Below are positions 1-9,252 of a stretch of DNA of 64,000 nt, one piece after another (the stretch's first letter is position 1; each line of letters starts with the position of its first letter). Made by a program: the position numbers and the translations under genes. This DNA comes from Methylophilus sp. (GTDB lineage: Bacteria > Pseudomonadota > Gammaproteobacteria > Burkholderiales > Methylophilaceae), in the NCBI GenBank assembly GCA_030696695.1, contig JAUYRP010000011.1, positions 310,001-374,000 on the forward strand. The letters run 5' to 3'. Under the pieces are notes generated by a model, which had not been told where the DNA came from, did no database searches, and was given only the letters and a program-made list of their open reading frames with translations.

Positions 1-438
1 GCAGAAAATACGTCTGCCACTAAAGCGGGCGGTAGCTCTGCCAGTAAAGATGGCGAAGTAGATGGCTCTATCTCCTCTTTCTTGGGTAAAGCCGTGCCTA
101 AAGCAAGCTTCTCAGCAAATTCATCTAGTAGCTATCAAGATAAAGCCGCAGCCAATTCCAGCAATGCCTTTAATGGTGCTGTAACAGCCACTGTAATTGA
201 AGTATTGCCCAATGGCTTCTTAGTGGTGAGTGGTGAAAAACAAATTTCATTGGATAAAGGCACAGAGTTTGTGCGCTTCTCTGGCGTGGTCAACCCAGAC
301 ACCATTACGATTGGTAATGTAGTGAGTTCTACCAAAATTGCCGATGCGCGTGTTGAGTACCGTACCAACAGCAAAATTGATGCTGCAGAGATTGCATCAA
401 TGTTTGCCCGTTTCTTCTTGAGTATCAGTGCGTTATAG
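1..438 (+). CDS. flgH: Flagellar L-ring protein FlgH (5' end outside window)
   Basis: The reading frame is open from base 1, so this is the last 145 residues of a gene that starts upstream; the signal peptide and lipobox are outside the window. The visible part shows the FlgH core: a passage resembling ATVIEVLPNGFLVVSGEKQI near residue 50 of the fragment, then a section on GVVNPDTI and an RVEYR segment close to the end, typical of L-ring proteins. FlgH forms the outer-membrane L ring around the flagellar rod. The gene ends 9 bp before flgI, as expected for the flgGHIJKL order, and they are probably one transcript. An internal ATG at 82 is not a start because the family region extends upstream of it. 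Confidence 0.93.
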   Translation, partial: AENTSATKAGGSSASKDGEVDGSISSFLGKAVPKASFSANSSSSYQDKAAANSSNAFNGAVTATVIEVLPNGFLVVSGEKQISLDKGTEFVRFSGVVNPDTITIGNVVSSTKIADARVEYRTNSKIDAAEIASMFARFFLSISAL

Positions 439-447
439 GAGCTTTTA

Positions 448-1590
448 ATGTCTTTTCAATATCGCAAACATAGTCAGCAGATTGTGAATACCCGAGCACT
501 TTTAATGTGCTTGTTGACCATGTTCAGTGTTTTACTCAGCCCATCTGCACAAGCCGAACGTCTGAAAGACATCACCTCGATTCAAGGGGTACGTAGTAAC
601 CAACTCATTGGGTATGGTTTGGTGGTTGGCTTAGATGGCACCGGCGACCAGACAATTCAAACCCCTTTTACGGTGCAAAGCATTATCAGCATGATGCAAC
701 AAATGGGGGTGAACTTACCACCAGGCACCAATTTACAATTGAAAAATGTAGCCTCAGTCATGGTCACCAGTAGCTTGCCCGCCTTTGCGCAACCAGGCCA
801 AACCTTAGATGTGACCGTGTCTTCGATGGGTAATGCCAAGAGTTTACGTGGGGGCACATTGCTCATGACACCGCTCAAAGGTGCTGATGGCCAAGTGTAT
901 GCCATTTCACAAGGCAATTTAGTAGTAGGTGGCGTGGGTGCTTCCGCCAACGGTACGCAAACACAAATTAACCATTTAAGCGTGGGTAGAATCTCCGAAG
1001 GGGCGACGGTTGAACGTGCCCTACCCAACCCGATCAGTCAAAACGGCAGTTTTAATTTAGAACTGAAAGAAAGTGACTTTTCTACCGCGTCATTAGTGGT
1101 GGATGCAATCAATGGTCGTTTTGGCAAAAATACAGCATTTGCAGAAGATGGTCGCGTGATTAAAGTCAATGCACCAGAGAATACCAGCCGTGTTGCATTC
1201 TTAGCTTCACTAGAAGCCATTAATGTCTCGCCATCTGCCACACCAGCCAAAATCATCTTGAATGCACGTACTGGCTCAGTGGTGATGAATAAAGCCGTCA
1301 CATTAGATAGCTGCGCCGTGTCACATGGCAACCTATCTGTGGTGATCAATACAGCACCTGTGATTAGCCAACCTGGGGCATTCTCTGATGGCACCACGGT
1401 ATCTACAGCAGTTTCGCAAATCGATATCACCAAAGAGCCAGGCAAAGTACTGAAATTAAACAGCGGCGCAAACTTAGCGGATGTGGTGAAAGCATTGAAT
1501 GCGATTGGTGCCACACCCCAAGATTTATTAGCAATATTGCAAGCGATGAAAGCTGCGGGTGCTCTACGCGCAGAACTCGAGATTATCTAA
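448..1590 (+). CDS. flgI: Flagellar P-ring protein FlgI
   Basis: A 380-residue protein with an N-terminal signal peptide whose hydrophobic core is near residues 17-30 and which probably ends at SAQA (residue 36), followed by the family hallmark ERLKDITSIQGVRSNQLIGY. Length is normal for FlgI. It polymerises in the periplasm as the P ring, the peptidoglycan-level bushing of the flagellar rod. An AGGAG ribosome site lies 6 bp before the ATG. The gene sits between flgH (9-bp gap) and flgJ, whose preferred ATG is 1 bp past this stop codon, which suggests translational coupling. Confidence 0.97.
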   Translation: MSFQYRKHSQQIVNTRALLMCLLTMFSVLLSPSAQAERLKDITSIQGVRSNQLIGYGLVVGLDGTGDQTIQTPFTVQSIISMMQQMGVNLPPGTNLQLKNVASVMVTSSLPAFAQPGQTLDVTVSSMGNAKSLRGGTLLMTPLKGADGQVYAISQGNLVVGGVGASANGTQTQINHLSVGRISEGATVERALPNPISQNGSFNLELKESDFSTASLVVDAINGRFGKNTAFAEDGRVIKVNAPENTSRVAFLASLEAINVSPSATPAKIILNARTGSVVMNKAVTLDSCAVSHGNLSVVINTAPVISQPGAFSDGTTVSTAVSQIDITKEPGKVLKLNSGANLADVVKALNAIGATPQDLLAILQAMKAAGALRAELEII

Positions 1591-1591
1591 C

Positions 1592-2533
1592 ATGGTCAAC
1601 GGTGCCGATTTAACTGGGAAAGTGGCATTTGATGCCAACAGCCTAAATCAGCTTAAACAAGCGGCTAAAGAAAATTCGCCTGAAGCGCTGAAAGCGGTAG
1701 CCAAACAATTTGAATCCATCATGATGAACATGATGATGAAAAGCATGCGTGAGGCCAGTCCTCAAGATGGCGTGTTTGATAACGAGCAAAGCAAGATGTT
1801 TACTTCGATGCTGGATCAGCAACTGAGTAGCAATTTAAGTGCGAAAGGTTTGGGTTTGGCCGATGTCTTAGTGAGACAGCTCAGCAAATCTACACAAACT
1901 GCAATGGATAACGTTGGACAAGCGCTGGACCAAGTGCCCGCAGCCGCCAGTGATTTGGTCGATAGTTTGATTGCTCCGCATTTTTCAAATACATCAGATA
2001 AAAAAACCAACCCTCTTTCACCAAACAGCAATGTTGAGAAACCTGCCAAAAGCAGTATCACCGAAAGAGTCTCTGAAGGGGTATCGGGATTTTTAAAAGA
2101 AATGGTGCAGCATGCCAAAGCCGCAACCCGCAGCACAGGCATGCCTACACATTTGATGTTAGGCCAAGCAGCCCTTGAAACAGGCTGGGGCAAAAAAGAA
2201 ATCAAAGCCGCTGATGGCACACCAAGCTTTAATCTATTTGGTATCAAAGCCACAGGCAACTGGCAAGGCAAAGTGGTAGAAGCCACCACAACGGAATATA
2301 TCAATGGTGTGAAACAAAAACGTATTGAGAAATTTCGCGCGTATGACAGCTATGCAGATTCATTTAAAGATTTTGCCAATATGATGAAAAACAACCCACG
2401 CTATCAACAGGTGGTAGCTAATGTGAATAACGTAGAGCATTATGCCCAAGCCATGCAGAGCGCTGGCTATGCCACTGATCCTGCGTACGCTAAAAAATTA
2501 GCCAGCGTGATTCAAAAAGTGATGTCTAGTTAA
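1592..2533 (+). CDS. flgJ: Rod cap and peptidoglycan hydrolase FlgJ
   Basis: A 313-residue two-domain FlgJ. Residues 1-100 form the rod-cap part with the Met-rich stretch around FESIMMNMMMKSMREASP. The C-terminal 150 residues are a glucosaminidase domain with the active-site glutamate in QAALETGWG and the NLFGIKA and FRAYDSYADSF motifs of that family. It digests peptidoglycan so the rod can cross the wall. The ATG at 1592 is chosen because it gives the usual short N-terminus (MVNGADLTG); an upstream GTG at 1559 in the same frame would overlap flgI by 32 bp. The stop of flgI and this ATG are almost contiguous. Confidence 0.95.
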   Translation: MVNGADLTGKVAFDANSLNQLKQAAKENSPEALKAVAKQFESIMMNMMMKSMREASPQDGVFDNEQSKMFTSMLDQQLSSNLSAKGLGLADVLVRQLSKSTQTAMDNVGQALDQVPAAASDLVDSLIAPHFSNTSDKKTNPLSPNSNVEKPAKSSITERVSEGVSGFLKEMVQHAKAATRSTGMPTHLMLGQAALETGWGKKEIKAADGTPSFNLFGIKATGNWQGKVVEATTTEYINGVKQKRIEKFRAYDSYADSFKDFANMMKNNPRYQQVVANVNNVEHYAQAMQSAGYATDPAYAKKLASVIQKVMSS

Positions 2534-2587
2534 TGAGATGCAAGGCACCAAAAACACCAACTTAAGCATAATTAAAATTTTAATGAT

Positions 2588-2614
2588 TAAAGTTTTAAAG
2601 AATAGTGCCGTTAG
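2588..2614 (+). promoter_or_regulatory. Sigma-28 (FliA) class III promoter for flgKL
   Basis: TAAAGTTT at 2588-2595 is identical to the enterobacterial FliA -35 consensus. After exactly 11 bp comes GCCGTTAG at 2607-2614, against the -10 consensus GCCGATAA. It lies 30 bp before the flgK start in the only sizeable gap of the flg run. Late, FliA-dependent expression of hook-filament junction genes is the known pattern. The match is seen in the sequence; its activity is inferred. Confidence 0.8.
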
Positions 2615-2644
2615 GCAACACATGAGGACTAAAAGGACCATATC

Positions 2645-4603
2645 ATGGCTTCCAACATTTTAAGTATCGGCAAGAGCGCACTCAATGCTGCGCAAATTGG
2701 GCTCAGTACCACTGGGCATAACATTGCCAACGCCTCTACGCCTGGCTATTCCCGTCAAGTGGTGGTGCAAGCCGCTGCGCAAGCGCAAAACTTTGGTTAT
2801 GGGTTTGTTGGTCAAGGTGCAGAAGTATCTGGTGTGATGCGTGTATATAACGAAATACTGGCGCGTCAAATGATTAGCTTGCAATCGACGAGTGCGGCCT
2901 ACAACACCTATGGCAACCAGCTTAATGCGATTGACAATATGCTCTCGGATGAAACCGCTGGGTTAAATCCTTCTATGAATGATTTTTTTGCCAGTGTTCA
3001 AGCATTGGCATCTAAACCCAATGATATTCCAACACGACAAACTATGTTGTCGAACGCGCAATCATTGGTGAATCGTCTAAACAGTATGGATAGCCGTTTA
3101 AATGAAATCGAGCAAGGCGTGAATAGCCAGTTAGTATCCAGCGTAGGTTTGGTCAATAGCTATGCCAAACAAATTGCCAGCCTCAACGATATTATTGAAC
3201 AATCCATTAGCACTACGGGCAATATTCCGAATGATTTAATGGATCAGCGTGATCAATTAATTACAGAGTTAAGCAAGCAAATTAAAACCACTGTGGTGCC
3301 ACAAAATCAAGGCACCTATAACGTGTTTGTTGGCAATGGCTTACCGCTTGTGGTGGGTGAAGACACATATAACTTAGTCACAACCACCTCACCAACTGAC
3401 CCATCACGCATTGAAGTGGCTTACCAAAGTGCAGCCAAAGTCACCGTGCTAGGTGCATCCAGCCTCACTGGCGGTGCCATAGGCGGCTTAGTGCAGTTCA
3501 GAAATGACTCACTTGATGTAGTACAAAACCAAATTGGTCAGATTGCTGTATCACTAGCAGGTACATTTAACACACAACATGCACAAGGTTTAGATAGAAA
3601 TGGTGATCCAGGTGGCATCTTATTTAATATTCCAGCACCAGTGGCTACCAGTAGCAGTGAGAATACGGGTACTGGTGAACTCAGTGCACAAATCATAGAC
3701 CCAACCCTCATTACCAACAGCAATTATCGTGTGCAGTACGATGGTAGTAACTATAGGGTTACGCGCTTGAGTGATCAAACCTCACAAACCTATGCCAGCT
3801 TGCCACAAACCATAGATGGATTAACCATCTCGCAAGATAGCGGCACTATTAATGCTGGCGATGATTTTTTAATTCGTCCCACTGTCAATGCAGCTAGCAA
3901 CTTGTCACTCGCGATTAAAGACGTAAACAAGCTTGCTGTAGGCAGTCCAGTACTGAGTGCAACATTAAACGCTGGTAACACCGGGACTGGAGCCATCAGT
4001 GCAGTATCTGTGGATAGCAACTATGCAAGTGCGCCACTCACAACTGCATTAAACTTTACCTACAATAGTGGCTTGCCAAATACATTAACATTGGCGCCTT
4101 CTACACAACCAGTGACTGTCACCTATGGTGGCGTGAGCACTACCTACCCAGCTGGTGCACCTATCACCTACACCAGTGGTGCCACTATTTCTGTGGCGGG
4201 CACTAACTTTACATTGTCAGGGTCACCTGCCAATGGTGATCAATTTGAAATTGCACCAGGCACTAGCGCAGGTGCGGCAGATAACCGTAACGGCCTGTTG
4301 CTGGCCAACTTACAAACTACTGGCAATGTGGCCATGATAGGCACTAACAGCAAAAACACTTACACCACTGCGTTTTCACAAATGGTAAGCAGTGTGGGCA
4401 ATAAAGCACGCGAGCTTAAAGTGACGGGTGAAGCTGAAACTAAAGCGTTATCACAGGCAACAGCTGCCATGCAGTCAGAGTCAGGTGTGAATTTAGATGA
4501 AGAAGCAACCAATCTCATCCGCTATCAACAAGCGTATCAAGCTGCAGGCAAAATGATGCAGATCGCCAGTGAATTGTTTGATGTGTTGTTACAACTGGGT
4601 TAA
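2645..4603 (+). CDS. flgK: Flagellar hook-associated protein 1 FlgK
   Basis: A 652-residue hook-filament junction protein. The N-terminus has the conserved LSIGKSALNAAQIGLSTTGH stretch followed by NIANASTPGYSRQ, and the C-terminus has the coiled-coil segment around VNLDEEATNLIRYQQAYQAA, which packs against the N-terminal helix in axial flagellar proteins. The middle 350 residues are Ser/Thr/Asn-rich and variable, as usual. FlgK is secreted by the flagellar export apparatus and assembles on the hook before the filament. An AGGAC-type ribosome site precedes the ATG and a sigma-28 promoter lies just upstream. flgL follows after 26 bp, so the two are co-transcribed. Confidence 0.96.
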   Translation: MASNILSIGKSALNAAQIGLSTTGHNIANASTPGYSRQVVVQAAAQAQNFGYGFVGQGAEVSGVMRVYNEILARQMISLQSTSAAYNTYGNQLNAIDNMLSDETAGLNPSMNDFFASVQALASKPNDIPTRQTMLSNAQSLVNRLNSMDSRLNEIEQGVNSQLVSSVGLVNSYAKQIASLNDIIEQSISTTGNIPNDLMDQRDQLITELSKQIKTTVVPQNQGTYNVFVGNGLPLVVGEDTYNLVTTTSPTDPSRIEVAYQSAAKVTVLGASSLTGGAIGGLVQFRNDSLDVVQNQIGQIAVSLAGTFNTQHAQGLDRNGDPGGILFNIPAPVATSSSENTGTGELSAQIIDPTLITNSNYRVQYDGSNYRVTRLSDQTSQTYASLPQTIDGLTISQDSGTINAGDDFLIRPTVNAASNLSLAIKDVNKLAVGSPVLSATLNAGNTGTGAISAVSVDSNYASAPLTTALNFTYNSGLPNTLTLAPSTQPVTVTYGGVSTTYPAGAPITYTSGATISVAGTNFTLSGSPANGDQFEIAPGTSAGAADNRNGLLLANLQTTGNVAMIGTNSKNTYTTAFSQMVSSVGNKARELKVTGEAETKALSQATAAMQSESGVNLDEEATNLIRYQQAYQAAGKMMQIASELFDVLLQLG

Positions 4604-4629
4604 CCAAGGCCAATTAAAGGAAACGTATT

Positions 4630-5544
4630 ATGCGTATTAGCACCAACACTTTTTTTGATCAAGGTATCGGTAAGATCACTGGGCTGCAGGCAGATCAATT
4701 AAGGCTCCAAGGTCAAATTTCTACAGGTAAGCGATTTGCCAACCCTTCGGATGACCCAGTAGCTGCCGCGCGCGCACTTGAGATCTCGCAACAAAAAGAA
4801 ATGAATGCTACCTACACTAATGTGCGCACGGTGGCCAAAACCAATTTAGAAACTGTCGAAGCCAGTTTAACCAATATCACCAACTTATTGGTTGCAGCAC
4901 AATCCACGCTGGTTGCATCCGGTAACGGCGCTTACTCTAACTTAGAGCGCGGCTTTGTGGCGACAGATCTCAAAAATTCGTTGGATGCTTTAGTAGGCTT
5001 AGCCAACGGTAAAGATGCATATGGCACCTATTTATTTGCTGGTTATAATTCAGAAGTTGCACCCTTTACAGCAACAGGTGCAGGTGCGACCTACAACGGT
5101 GATAGTAATGTGCAACAACTAAAAGTGGATGCGCAGCGCTTGATGGATGTGTCAGTGAGTGGTGATGAAGTCTTTTTAGCCAATGGCAATAACGTATTTA
5201 CCACCTTGAACGATATTATTAACCTACTTAACACACCCATCACCGATGCGACTACACAAGCCGCATTCTCCGCTGGCTTAGCCACTGCCATAAGCAATAT
5301 GCAAACCTCTGTGGACAACATCATGAATGTACGTGCCGCGGTAGGTTCTAAACTGAATGAGTTAGACACCTTGGATATTTCTGGCCAAGACCGCAACTTG
5401 CAATATGAAAAATCGCTGTCTGAGATTCAAGATTTAGATTATGCAGAAGCGTTATCTGAGTTTGCTAAAAATCAAACCATCATGGAAGCGGCGCAAAAAT
5501 CATTTTCTTCCACCGCGCAGCTATCACTATTTAATTTTATTTAA
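4630..5544 (+). CDS. flgL: Flagellar hook-associated protein 3 FlgL
   Basis: A 304-residue flagellin-like junction protein. The N-terminus (MRISTNTFFDQGIGKITGLQ) and the passage ISTGKRFANPSDDPVAAARA are diagnostic for FlgL; the C-terminus ends in the flagellin-type amphipathic helix and SLFNFI. It forms the second junction zone between hook and filament. AAAGGAAAC lies just before the ATG. It is the last gene of the plus-strand flagellar run and meets the convergent permease gene after 12 bp, with no clear terminator in that gap. Confidence 0.96.
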   Translation: MRISTNTFFDQGIGKITGLQADQLRLQGQISTGKRFANPSDDPVAAARALEISQQKEMNATYTNVRTVAKTNLETVEASLTNITNLLVAAQSTLVASGNGAYSNLERGFVATDLKNSLDALVGLANGKDAYGTYLFAGYNSEVAPFTATGAGATYNGDSNVQQLKVDAQRLMDVSVSGDEVFLANGNNVFTTLNDIINLLNTPITDATTQAAFSAGLATAISNMQTSVDNIMNVRAAVGSKLNELDTLDISGQDRNLQYEKSLSEIQDLDYAEALSEFAKNQTIMEAAQKSFSSTAQLSLFNFI

Positions 5545-5556
5545 ACCATCTAAACA

Positions 5557-6288
5557 TTAAGTAAAAATCAATTTCAGTCCGGCAATCAGTAACACAATCG
5601 CCAGTAATTTTTTAATGGCTGGCGATTGAATACGACGGCTTCCAACATACGCACCTAAACCACCCCCCAAAGCCACCGCAATGAGCATACTGAGTATGTA
5701 AGGTGGCAACATTTTAGTTGCCGCAATATTGCCAGCCAACCCTGAAATTGAGTTAAGTAGCACAAATAAAGCAGACACTGCAGCCGCTCTCTTTGCATCC
5801 GCCCAGCCCATAAATATCAGTAACGGCGTAAGGAATATCCCTCCACCTGTGCCAGTCAGACCAGATAACAAGCCAATACCACCACCTGCTGCGATTGCTT
5901 GTATGCGTGGCACTTCTTTTACCGCAATGGTTTGTTTAGATTTGACTAACAAACGCGTTGCTGAATAAATCAAGACTAGTCCTAACAGTATTTTAAACAC
6001 ATCAGTGGGTAACGCCATGTGGCCGCCAATAAAAGCAAAAGGCACCGCTAATAATGCAAATGGCCAAAACAAAGTCCATGAAAAATGTCCTGATCGATAA
6101 AACTGCCAAGTGGTAATAGAGGCAACCAGAATATTAAGCGCCAAAGCCGTGGGTTTAATCATGAGCGGCGAAAGTGACATCAGTGACATAACGGCGATGT
6201 AACCCGAAGCGCCTGCGTGCCCAACAGATGAATACAATGCAGCGATAATAAAAACTGCGAAGAGCAGTATGAATAGTTCAGGATACAT
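5557..6288 (-). CDS. TauE/SafE family permease (probable sulfite/anion exporter)
   Basis: A 243-residue polytopic membrane protein with about eight hydrophobic segments. It carries the two family repeats: SSVGHAGASGYIAVMSLMSL near the start and GLLSGLTGTGGGIFLTPLLI near residue 140. TauE/SafE proteins move small anions such as sulfite or sulfoacetate across the inner membrane; the substrate cannot be read from the sequence. The gene is convergent with flgL and downstream of fliR on the same strand, separated from it by 109 bp. It is probably unrelated to motility. Confidence 0.85.
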   Translation of the reverse strand: MYPELFILLFAVFIIAALYSSVGHAGASGYIAVMSLMSLSPLMIKPTALALNILVASITTWQFYRSGHFSWTLFWPFALLAVPFAFIGGHMALPTDVFKILLGLVLIYSATRLLVKSKQTIAVKEVPRIQAIAAGGGIGLLSGLTGTGGGIFLTPLLIFMGWADAKRAAAVSALFVLLNSISGLAGNIAATKMLPPYILSMLIAVALGGGLGAYVGSRRIQSPAIKKLLAIVLLIAGLKLIFT

Positions 6289-6397
6289 AAGCTGAATAGA
6301 AAATAAGATGAATTTGCGTGCCGCAAATTATAAGGATTATGCTGTTAGGCGTGTGAAATAGTTATGCGTTTACCAACGCCATAGGTGCATAAACATG

Positions 6398-7168
6398 CTA
6401 CTTAGTGACTTGCAGCATGTGGCTGGCGCCCTCTTCTATCATTCTTTCTAGCGGTTTCACCATAGTAGGTAATGACAGCGTGAGCACCAAGAAACCAATG
6501 CTGATAGTAATAGGGAAACCAATACCAAATAAATTGAGTTGCGGTGCTGTTTTGGTGAGTATGCCAAGTGCCATATTGGTAATCAGCAATGCCGTAATCA
6601 CTGGCAAAGCCAAGAGTAAACCTGAGCTAAAAATGGTGCCGCCCCAACTGGCAATTTTCATGGCGTCAATAGTTGGGCTATCTAGACCAATTGGCATTAC
6701 AGTAAAACTATTGACTAGGGCGGTGACAAACAGCAAGTGACCATCTAAACTTAAAAACACCAGCATAGCGAGGATGTATAAAAACTGGCTGACGGCTGTG
6801 GTTTGTCCACTGGTTTGCGGATCAAAAAAACTAGCGAAACCCAAGCCCATACTCATTGCAATCATGTAGCCAGTCAACTCAATAGCCACAAACACAATAC
6901 GCATGCTAAACCCTATTGCAACGCCAATCAGTATTTGTTGTACCAAGAAAAGCAAAGCCTGAAGCGAGAAAATCTCGAAAGCAGGAATGGGTGGAAAGGT
7001 AGGCACCATCACTAAGGTTAGGACAATGCCTAAGCCTAATTTAATGCGGTTTGGAATAGATTTATGGCTAAGAATCGGTGCAACAGAAATAAAAGCCAAT
7101 ATACGCGTCAGCGGCCACAATAAGCCAATAAGCCAAGTTTGCAGTAATTCGCTACTAATGGTGACCAT
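6398..7168 (-). CDS. fliR: Flagellar export gate protein FliR
   Basis: A 256-residue inner-membrane protein with about six hydrophobic segments and FliR signatures: RILAFISVAPILSHKSIPNR near residue 22, VAIELTGYMIAMSMGLGFAS near residue 95 and FGIGFPITISIGFLVLTLSL near the C-terminus. FliR forms the export gate with FliP and FliQ in the MS-ring pore. It is the last gene of the fli run; fliQ ends 28 bp upstream of its ATG. flhB and flhA, the usual partners, are not in the window. Confidence 0.95.
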   Translation of the reverse strand: MVTISSELLQTWLIGLLWPLTRILAFISVAPILSHKSIPNRIKLGLGIVLTLVMVPTFPPIPAFEIFSLQALLFLVQQILIGVAIGFSMRIVFVAIELTGYMIAMSMGLGFASFFDPQTSGQTTAVSQFLYILAMLVFLSLDGHLLFVTALVNSFTVMPIGLDSPTIDAMKIASWGGTIFSSGLLLALPVITALLITNMALGILTKTAPQLNLFGIGFPITISIGFLVLTLSLPTMVKPLERMIEEGASHMLQVTK

Positions 7169-7196
7169 GACGCTGAGTGATTACAGTTTTTGTACG

Positions 7197-7466
7197 TTAT
7201 CCAGCAAGGGCTGGTATACCGGTAAACACGGTACGCATGTAGTCCACCATCGTGGTGAGCATCCAAGGACCTACCACCACCAGTGAGGCAATCACCCCAA
7301 CCAACTTAGGAATAAACGATAAGGTTTGTTCATTGATTTGGGTCGCAGCTTGAAAAATACTCACTAACAAGCCAATCGTAAGCACCACTAGCAATATCGG
7401 TGCTGCAATCATCAGAGTCACCTGCATGGCTTGTCCACCTATGGTCATTACACTTTCTGGCGTCAT
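7197..7466 (-). CDS. fliQ: Flagellar export gate protein FliQ
   Basis: An 89-residue protein with two membrane helices and the FliQ pattern MTPESVMTIGGQAM, then APILLVVLTIGLLVSIFQA and the ATQINEQTLSFIPK motif. This is the standard length. Four copies of FliQ surround the FliP/FliR core of the export gate. A strong AAAAGGAA ribosome site lies before the ATG. It sits between fliP and fliR as in most bacteria. Confidence 0.97.
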   Translation of the reverse strand: MTPESVMTIGGQAMQVTLMIAAPILLVVLTIGLLVSIFQAATQINEQTLSFIPKLVGVIASLVVVGPWMLTTMVDYMRTVFTGIPALAG

Positions 7467-7503
7467 GATGTGTTCCTTTTATGCTTTATTTGTAATTGTT
7501 GAA

Positions 7504-8274
7504 TTAGTGAAAACTTTGTACGAGTGAACCTAAAATCAGTTGCCATCCATCCACCAACACAAACAACATCAGCTTGAACGGTAGCGCGACAATCGCGGGT
7601 GATACCATCATCATCCCCATCGCCATCAGTACGCTGGCGACGACCATATCGATAATTAAAAACGGAATAAAGATAGCGAAACCAATTTGAAAGGCAGTTT
7701 TTAATTCACTGGTCATAAAGGCTGGTACCAATACACGTAAAGGTACTTGTTCTGGAGTTTCAATGTTCTGCACTTGCGCCATATTGGCAAACAGCGCTAA
7801 ATCACCTTCGCGTGTTTGTTTTAGCATAAAGCTTTTAAGCGGTTCCACGCCTTTGTCCATGGCTTCTTGCATGGTAATTTTATTTTCAGATAACGGTTGA
7901 TACGCGTCCACATAAATTTTGTCGATGACTGGACTCATGACGAAAAACGTTAAAAACAAAGCCAAACCAATCAGCACTTGGTTAGACGGCGCAGATTGCG
8001 TGCCTAGCGCTTGGCGTAATAGGGACAACACGATAATAATGCGCGTGAAGCCTGTCATCATGAGCACTGCTGCAGGAATAAACGAGAGTGAAGTCAGTAA
8101 GATTAAGGTTTGCAAACTGAGGGTGTAATCTTGCCCGCCGCCAGCACTTGGCGTCGCGTTAATCAATGGCACCCCATTTTCAGCCCATGCATGCACAGGC
8201 AGTACCATCAAGCACAAGGCTAGCAGTACGCCACGCATTAACCAATGAGAAAACGCTGATTTAGTCATATTCAT
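7504..8274 (-). CDS. fliP: Flagellar export gate protein FliP
   Basis: A 256-residue protein with a cleavable signal peptide (hydrophobic core about residues 13-28, ending near HAWA) and FliP signatures: [40 protein letters not shown] and the C-terminal [19 protein letters not shown]. Five FliP subunits form the core of the export channel. It lies 4 bp after fliO, which in well-studied species assists FliP assembly. FliP is one of the flagellar proteins that keeps a signal sequence, and this one does. Confidence 0.97.
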   Translation of the reverse strand: MNMTKSAFSHWLMRGVLLALCLMVLPVHAWAENGVPLINATPSAGGGQDYTLSLQTLILLTSLSFIPAAVLMMTGFTRIIIVLSLLRQALGTQSAPSNQVLIGLALFLTFFVMSPVIDKIYVDAYQPLSENKITMQEAMDKGVEPLKSFMLKQTREGDLALFANMAQVQNIETPEQVPLRVLVPAFMTSELKTAFQIGFAIFIPFLIIDMVVASVLMAMGMMMVSPAIVALPFKLMLFVLVDGWQLILGSLVQSFH

Positions 8275-8278
8275 TCAC

Positions 8279-8740
8279 TTATTTCTGAGGAAATTTTTGC
8301 ATGGATTTTTTGAGCCAATTGGTAAACGGCTGCAATGGATCATGTCTTAAAGGTTGCGAATCAGATGGTGCATTTTCGGAACCGGTTTCTGTATAAGCAC
8401 TTGCGTTAGTACCAGGTTCTAAGTTGGCAATATTGGTGACCTGTCCGCTTGCTACACCCACCACTAACCAGCGCCCTGCCACTTCTAACACCACCACACG
8501 CTCACGTGTGCCTACACTGGCCCCACCTACTACACGAATCACAGATGGCTGCGATGCCACACCAGGTAAGAATTTTTTTGCGCCCCAAGCAAATAGCGCC
8601 ATAACACCCAACACCACGATTAAACCAAACACCATTTTCACCACACTCATGGTGGGGCTTGGTGAAGTGGTATCAGCAGCTAAGCTCGCCATGCTCCACA
8701 TGCTTAAGAAAACAACAGTTGAACCTCTAGATAACAACAT
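8279..8740 (-). CDS. fliO: Flagellar biosynthesis protein FliO
   Basis: A 153-residue protein with a hydrophobic N-terminus (residues 8-22, signal-like, ending SLAAD) and one strong membrane helix around MVFGLIVVLGVMALFAWGAK. After that comes the FliO motif with VVGGASVGTRERVVVLEVAG and WLVVGV. FliO helps assemble the FliP ring. The ATG at 8740 is preferred because it has AAAGG 6 bp upstream; a TTG at 8770 in frame would add ten residues and lies close to the fliN stop. Position between fliN and fliP supports the call. Confidence 0.9.
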   Translation of the reverse strand: MLLSRGSTVVFLSMWSMASLAADTTSPSPTMSVVKMVFGLIVVLGVMALFAWGAKKFLPGVASQPSVIRVVGGASVGTRERVVVLEVAGRWLVVGVASGQVTNIANLEPGTNASAYTETGSENAPSDSQPLRHDPLQPFTNWLKKSMQKFPQK

Positions 8741-8784
8741 AATGACCTTTATACGATTGACCAACTGCAAACCACATACATGGA

Positions 8785-9252
8785 CTAGCGATTAATTTTG
8801 CGAATACGCTCTGCCGGTGTGATGATGTCTGTTAGGCGAATACCAAACTTATCATTCACCACCACAACTTCGCCTTGTGCAATCAAGCAGCCGTTCACCA
8901 ACACATCCATCGGCTCACCCGCCATGCCATCTAATTCAACCACAGAGCCTTGTGCCAATTGCAATAGGTTCTTAATAGCAATTTTGGTACGGCCCAGTTC
9001 AACAGTGAGTTGCACTGGAATATCCAAAATAAAATCAATGTCATTTTGGGTATCGTGTAACTTGTTGGCTGGGGTAAACTCAGTAAATACCTGTGCTTTT
9101 TCCACGTTATCTTGTAAGGCTGAGGATTCGGCAACAGATTGCTCTGCCATGGCTGCACCCCAGTCATCTTCCGCAATTGTCTCTACACCATTGTCTGCCA
9201 TCGTATCTTCCATTTCTGTTTGAGTTTCTGCTGCTAAAGGATCAGTCGCCAT
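8785..9252 (-). CDS. fliN: Flagellar motor switch protein FliN
   Basis: A 155-residue switch protein. The C-terminal 80 residues are the SpoA/FliN domain with DIPVQLTVELGRTKIAIKNL, then LAQGSVVELDGMAGEPMDVL and RLTDIITPAERIRKI. The first 65 residues are acidic and low in complexity, as in many proteobacterial FliN proteins. FliN builds the lower C ring and binds CheY-P and FliH. The ATG overlaps the 3' end of fliM by 11 bp and has AAGGGGGA upstream inside fliM, which decides this start. Confidence 0.95.
   Translation of the reverse strand: MATDPLAAETQTEMEDTMADNGVETIAEDDWGAAMAEQSVAESSALQDNVEKAQVFTEFTPANKLHDTQNDIDFILDIPVQLTVELGRTKIAIKNLLQLAQGSVVELDGMAGEPMDVLVNGCLIAQGEVVVVNDKFGIRLTDIITPAERIRKINR

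Noticed and set aside
657-1514. Minus-strand ORFs opposite flgI
   Set aside because: Typical antisense shadows of a strongly conserved gene, with no domain pattern of their own.
1559-1591. GTG start for flgJ inside flgI
   Set aside because: It would add 11 residues not found in FlgJ proteins; the ATG at 1592 gives the usual N-terminus.
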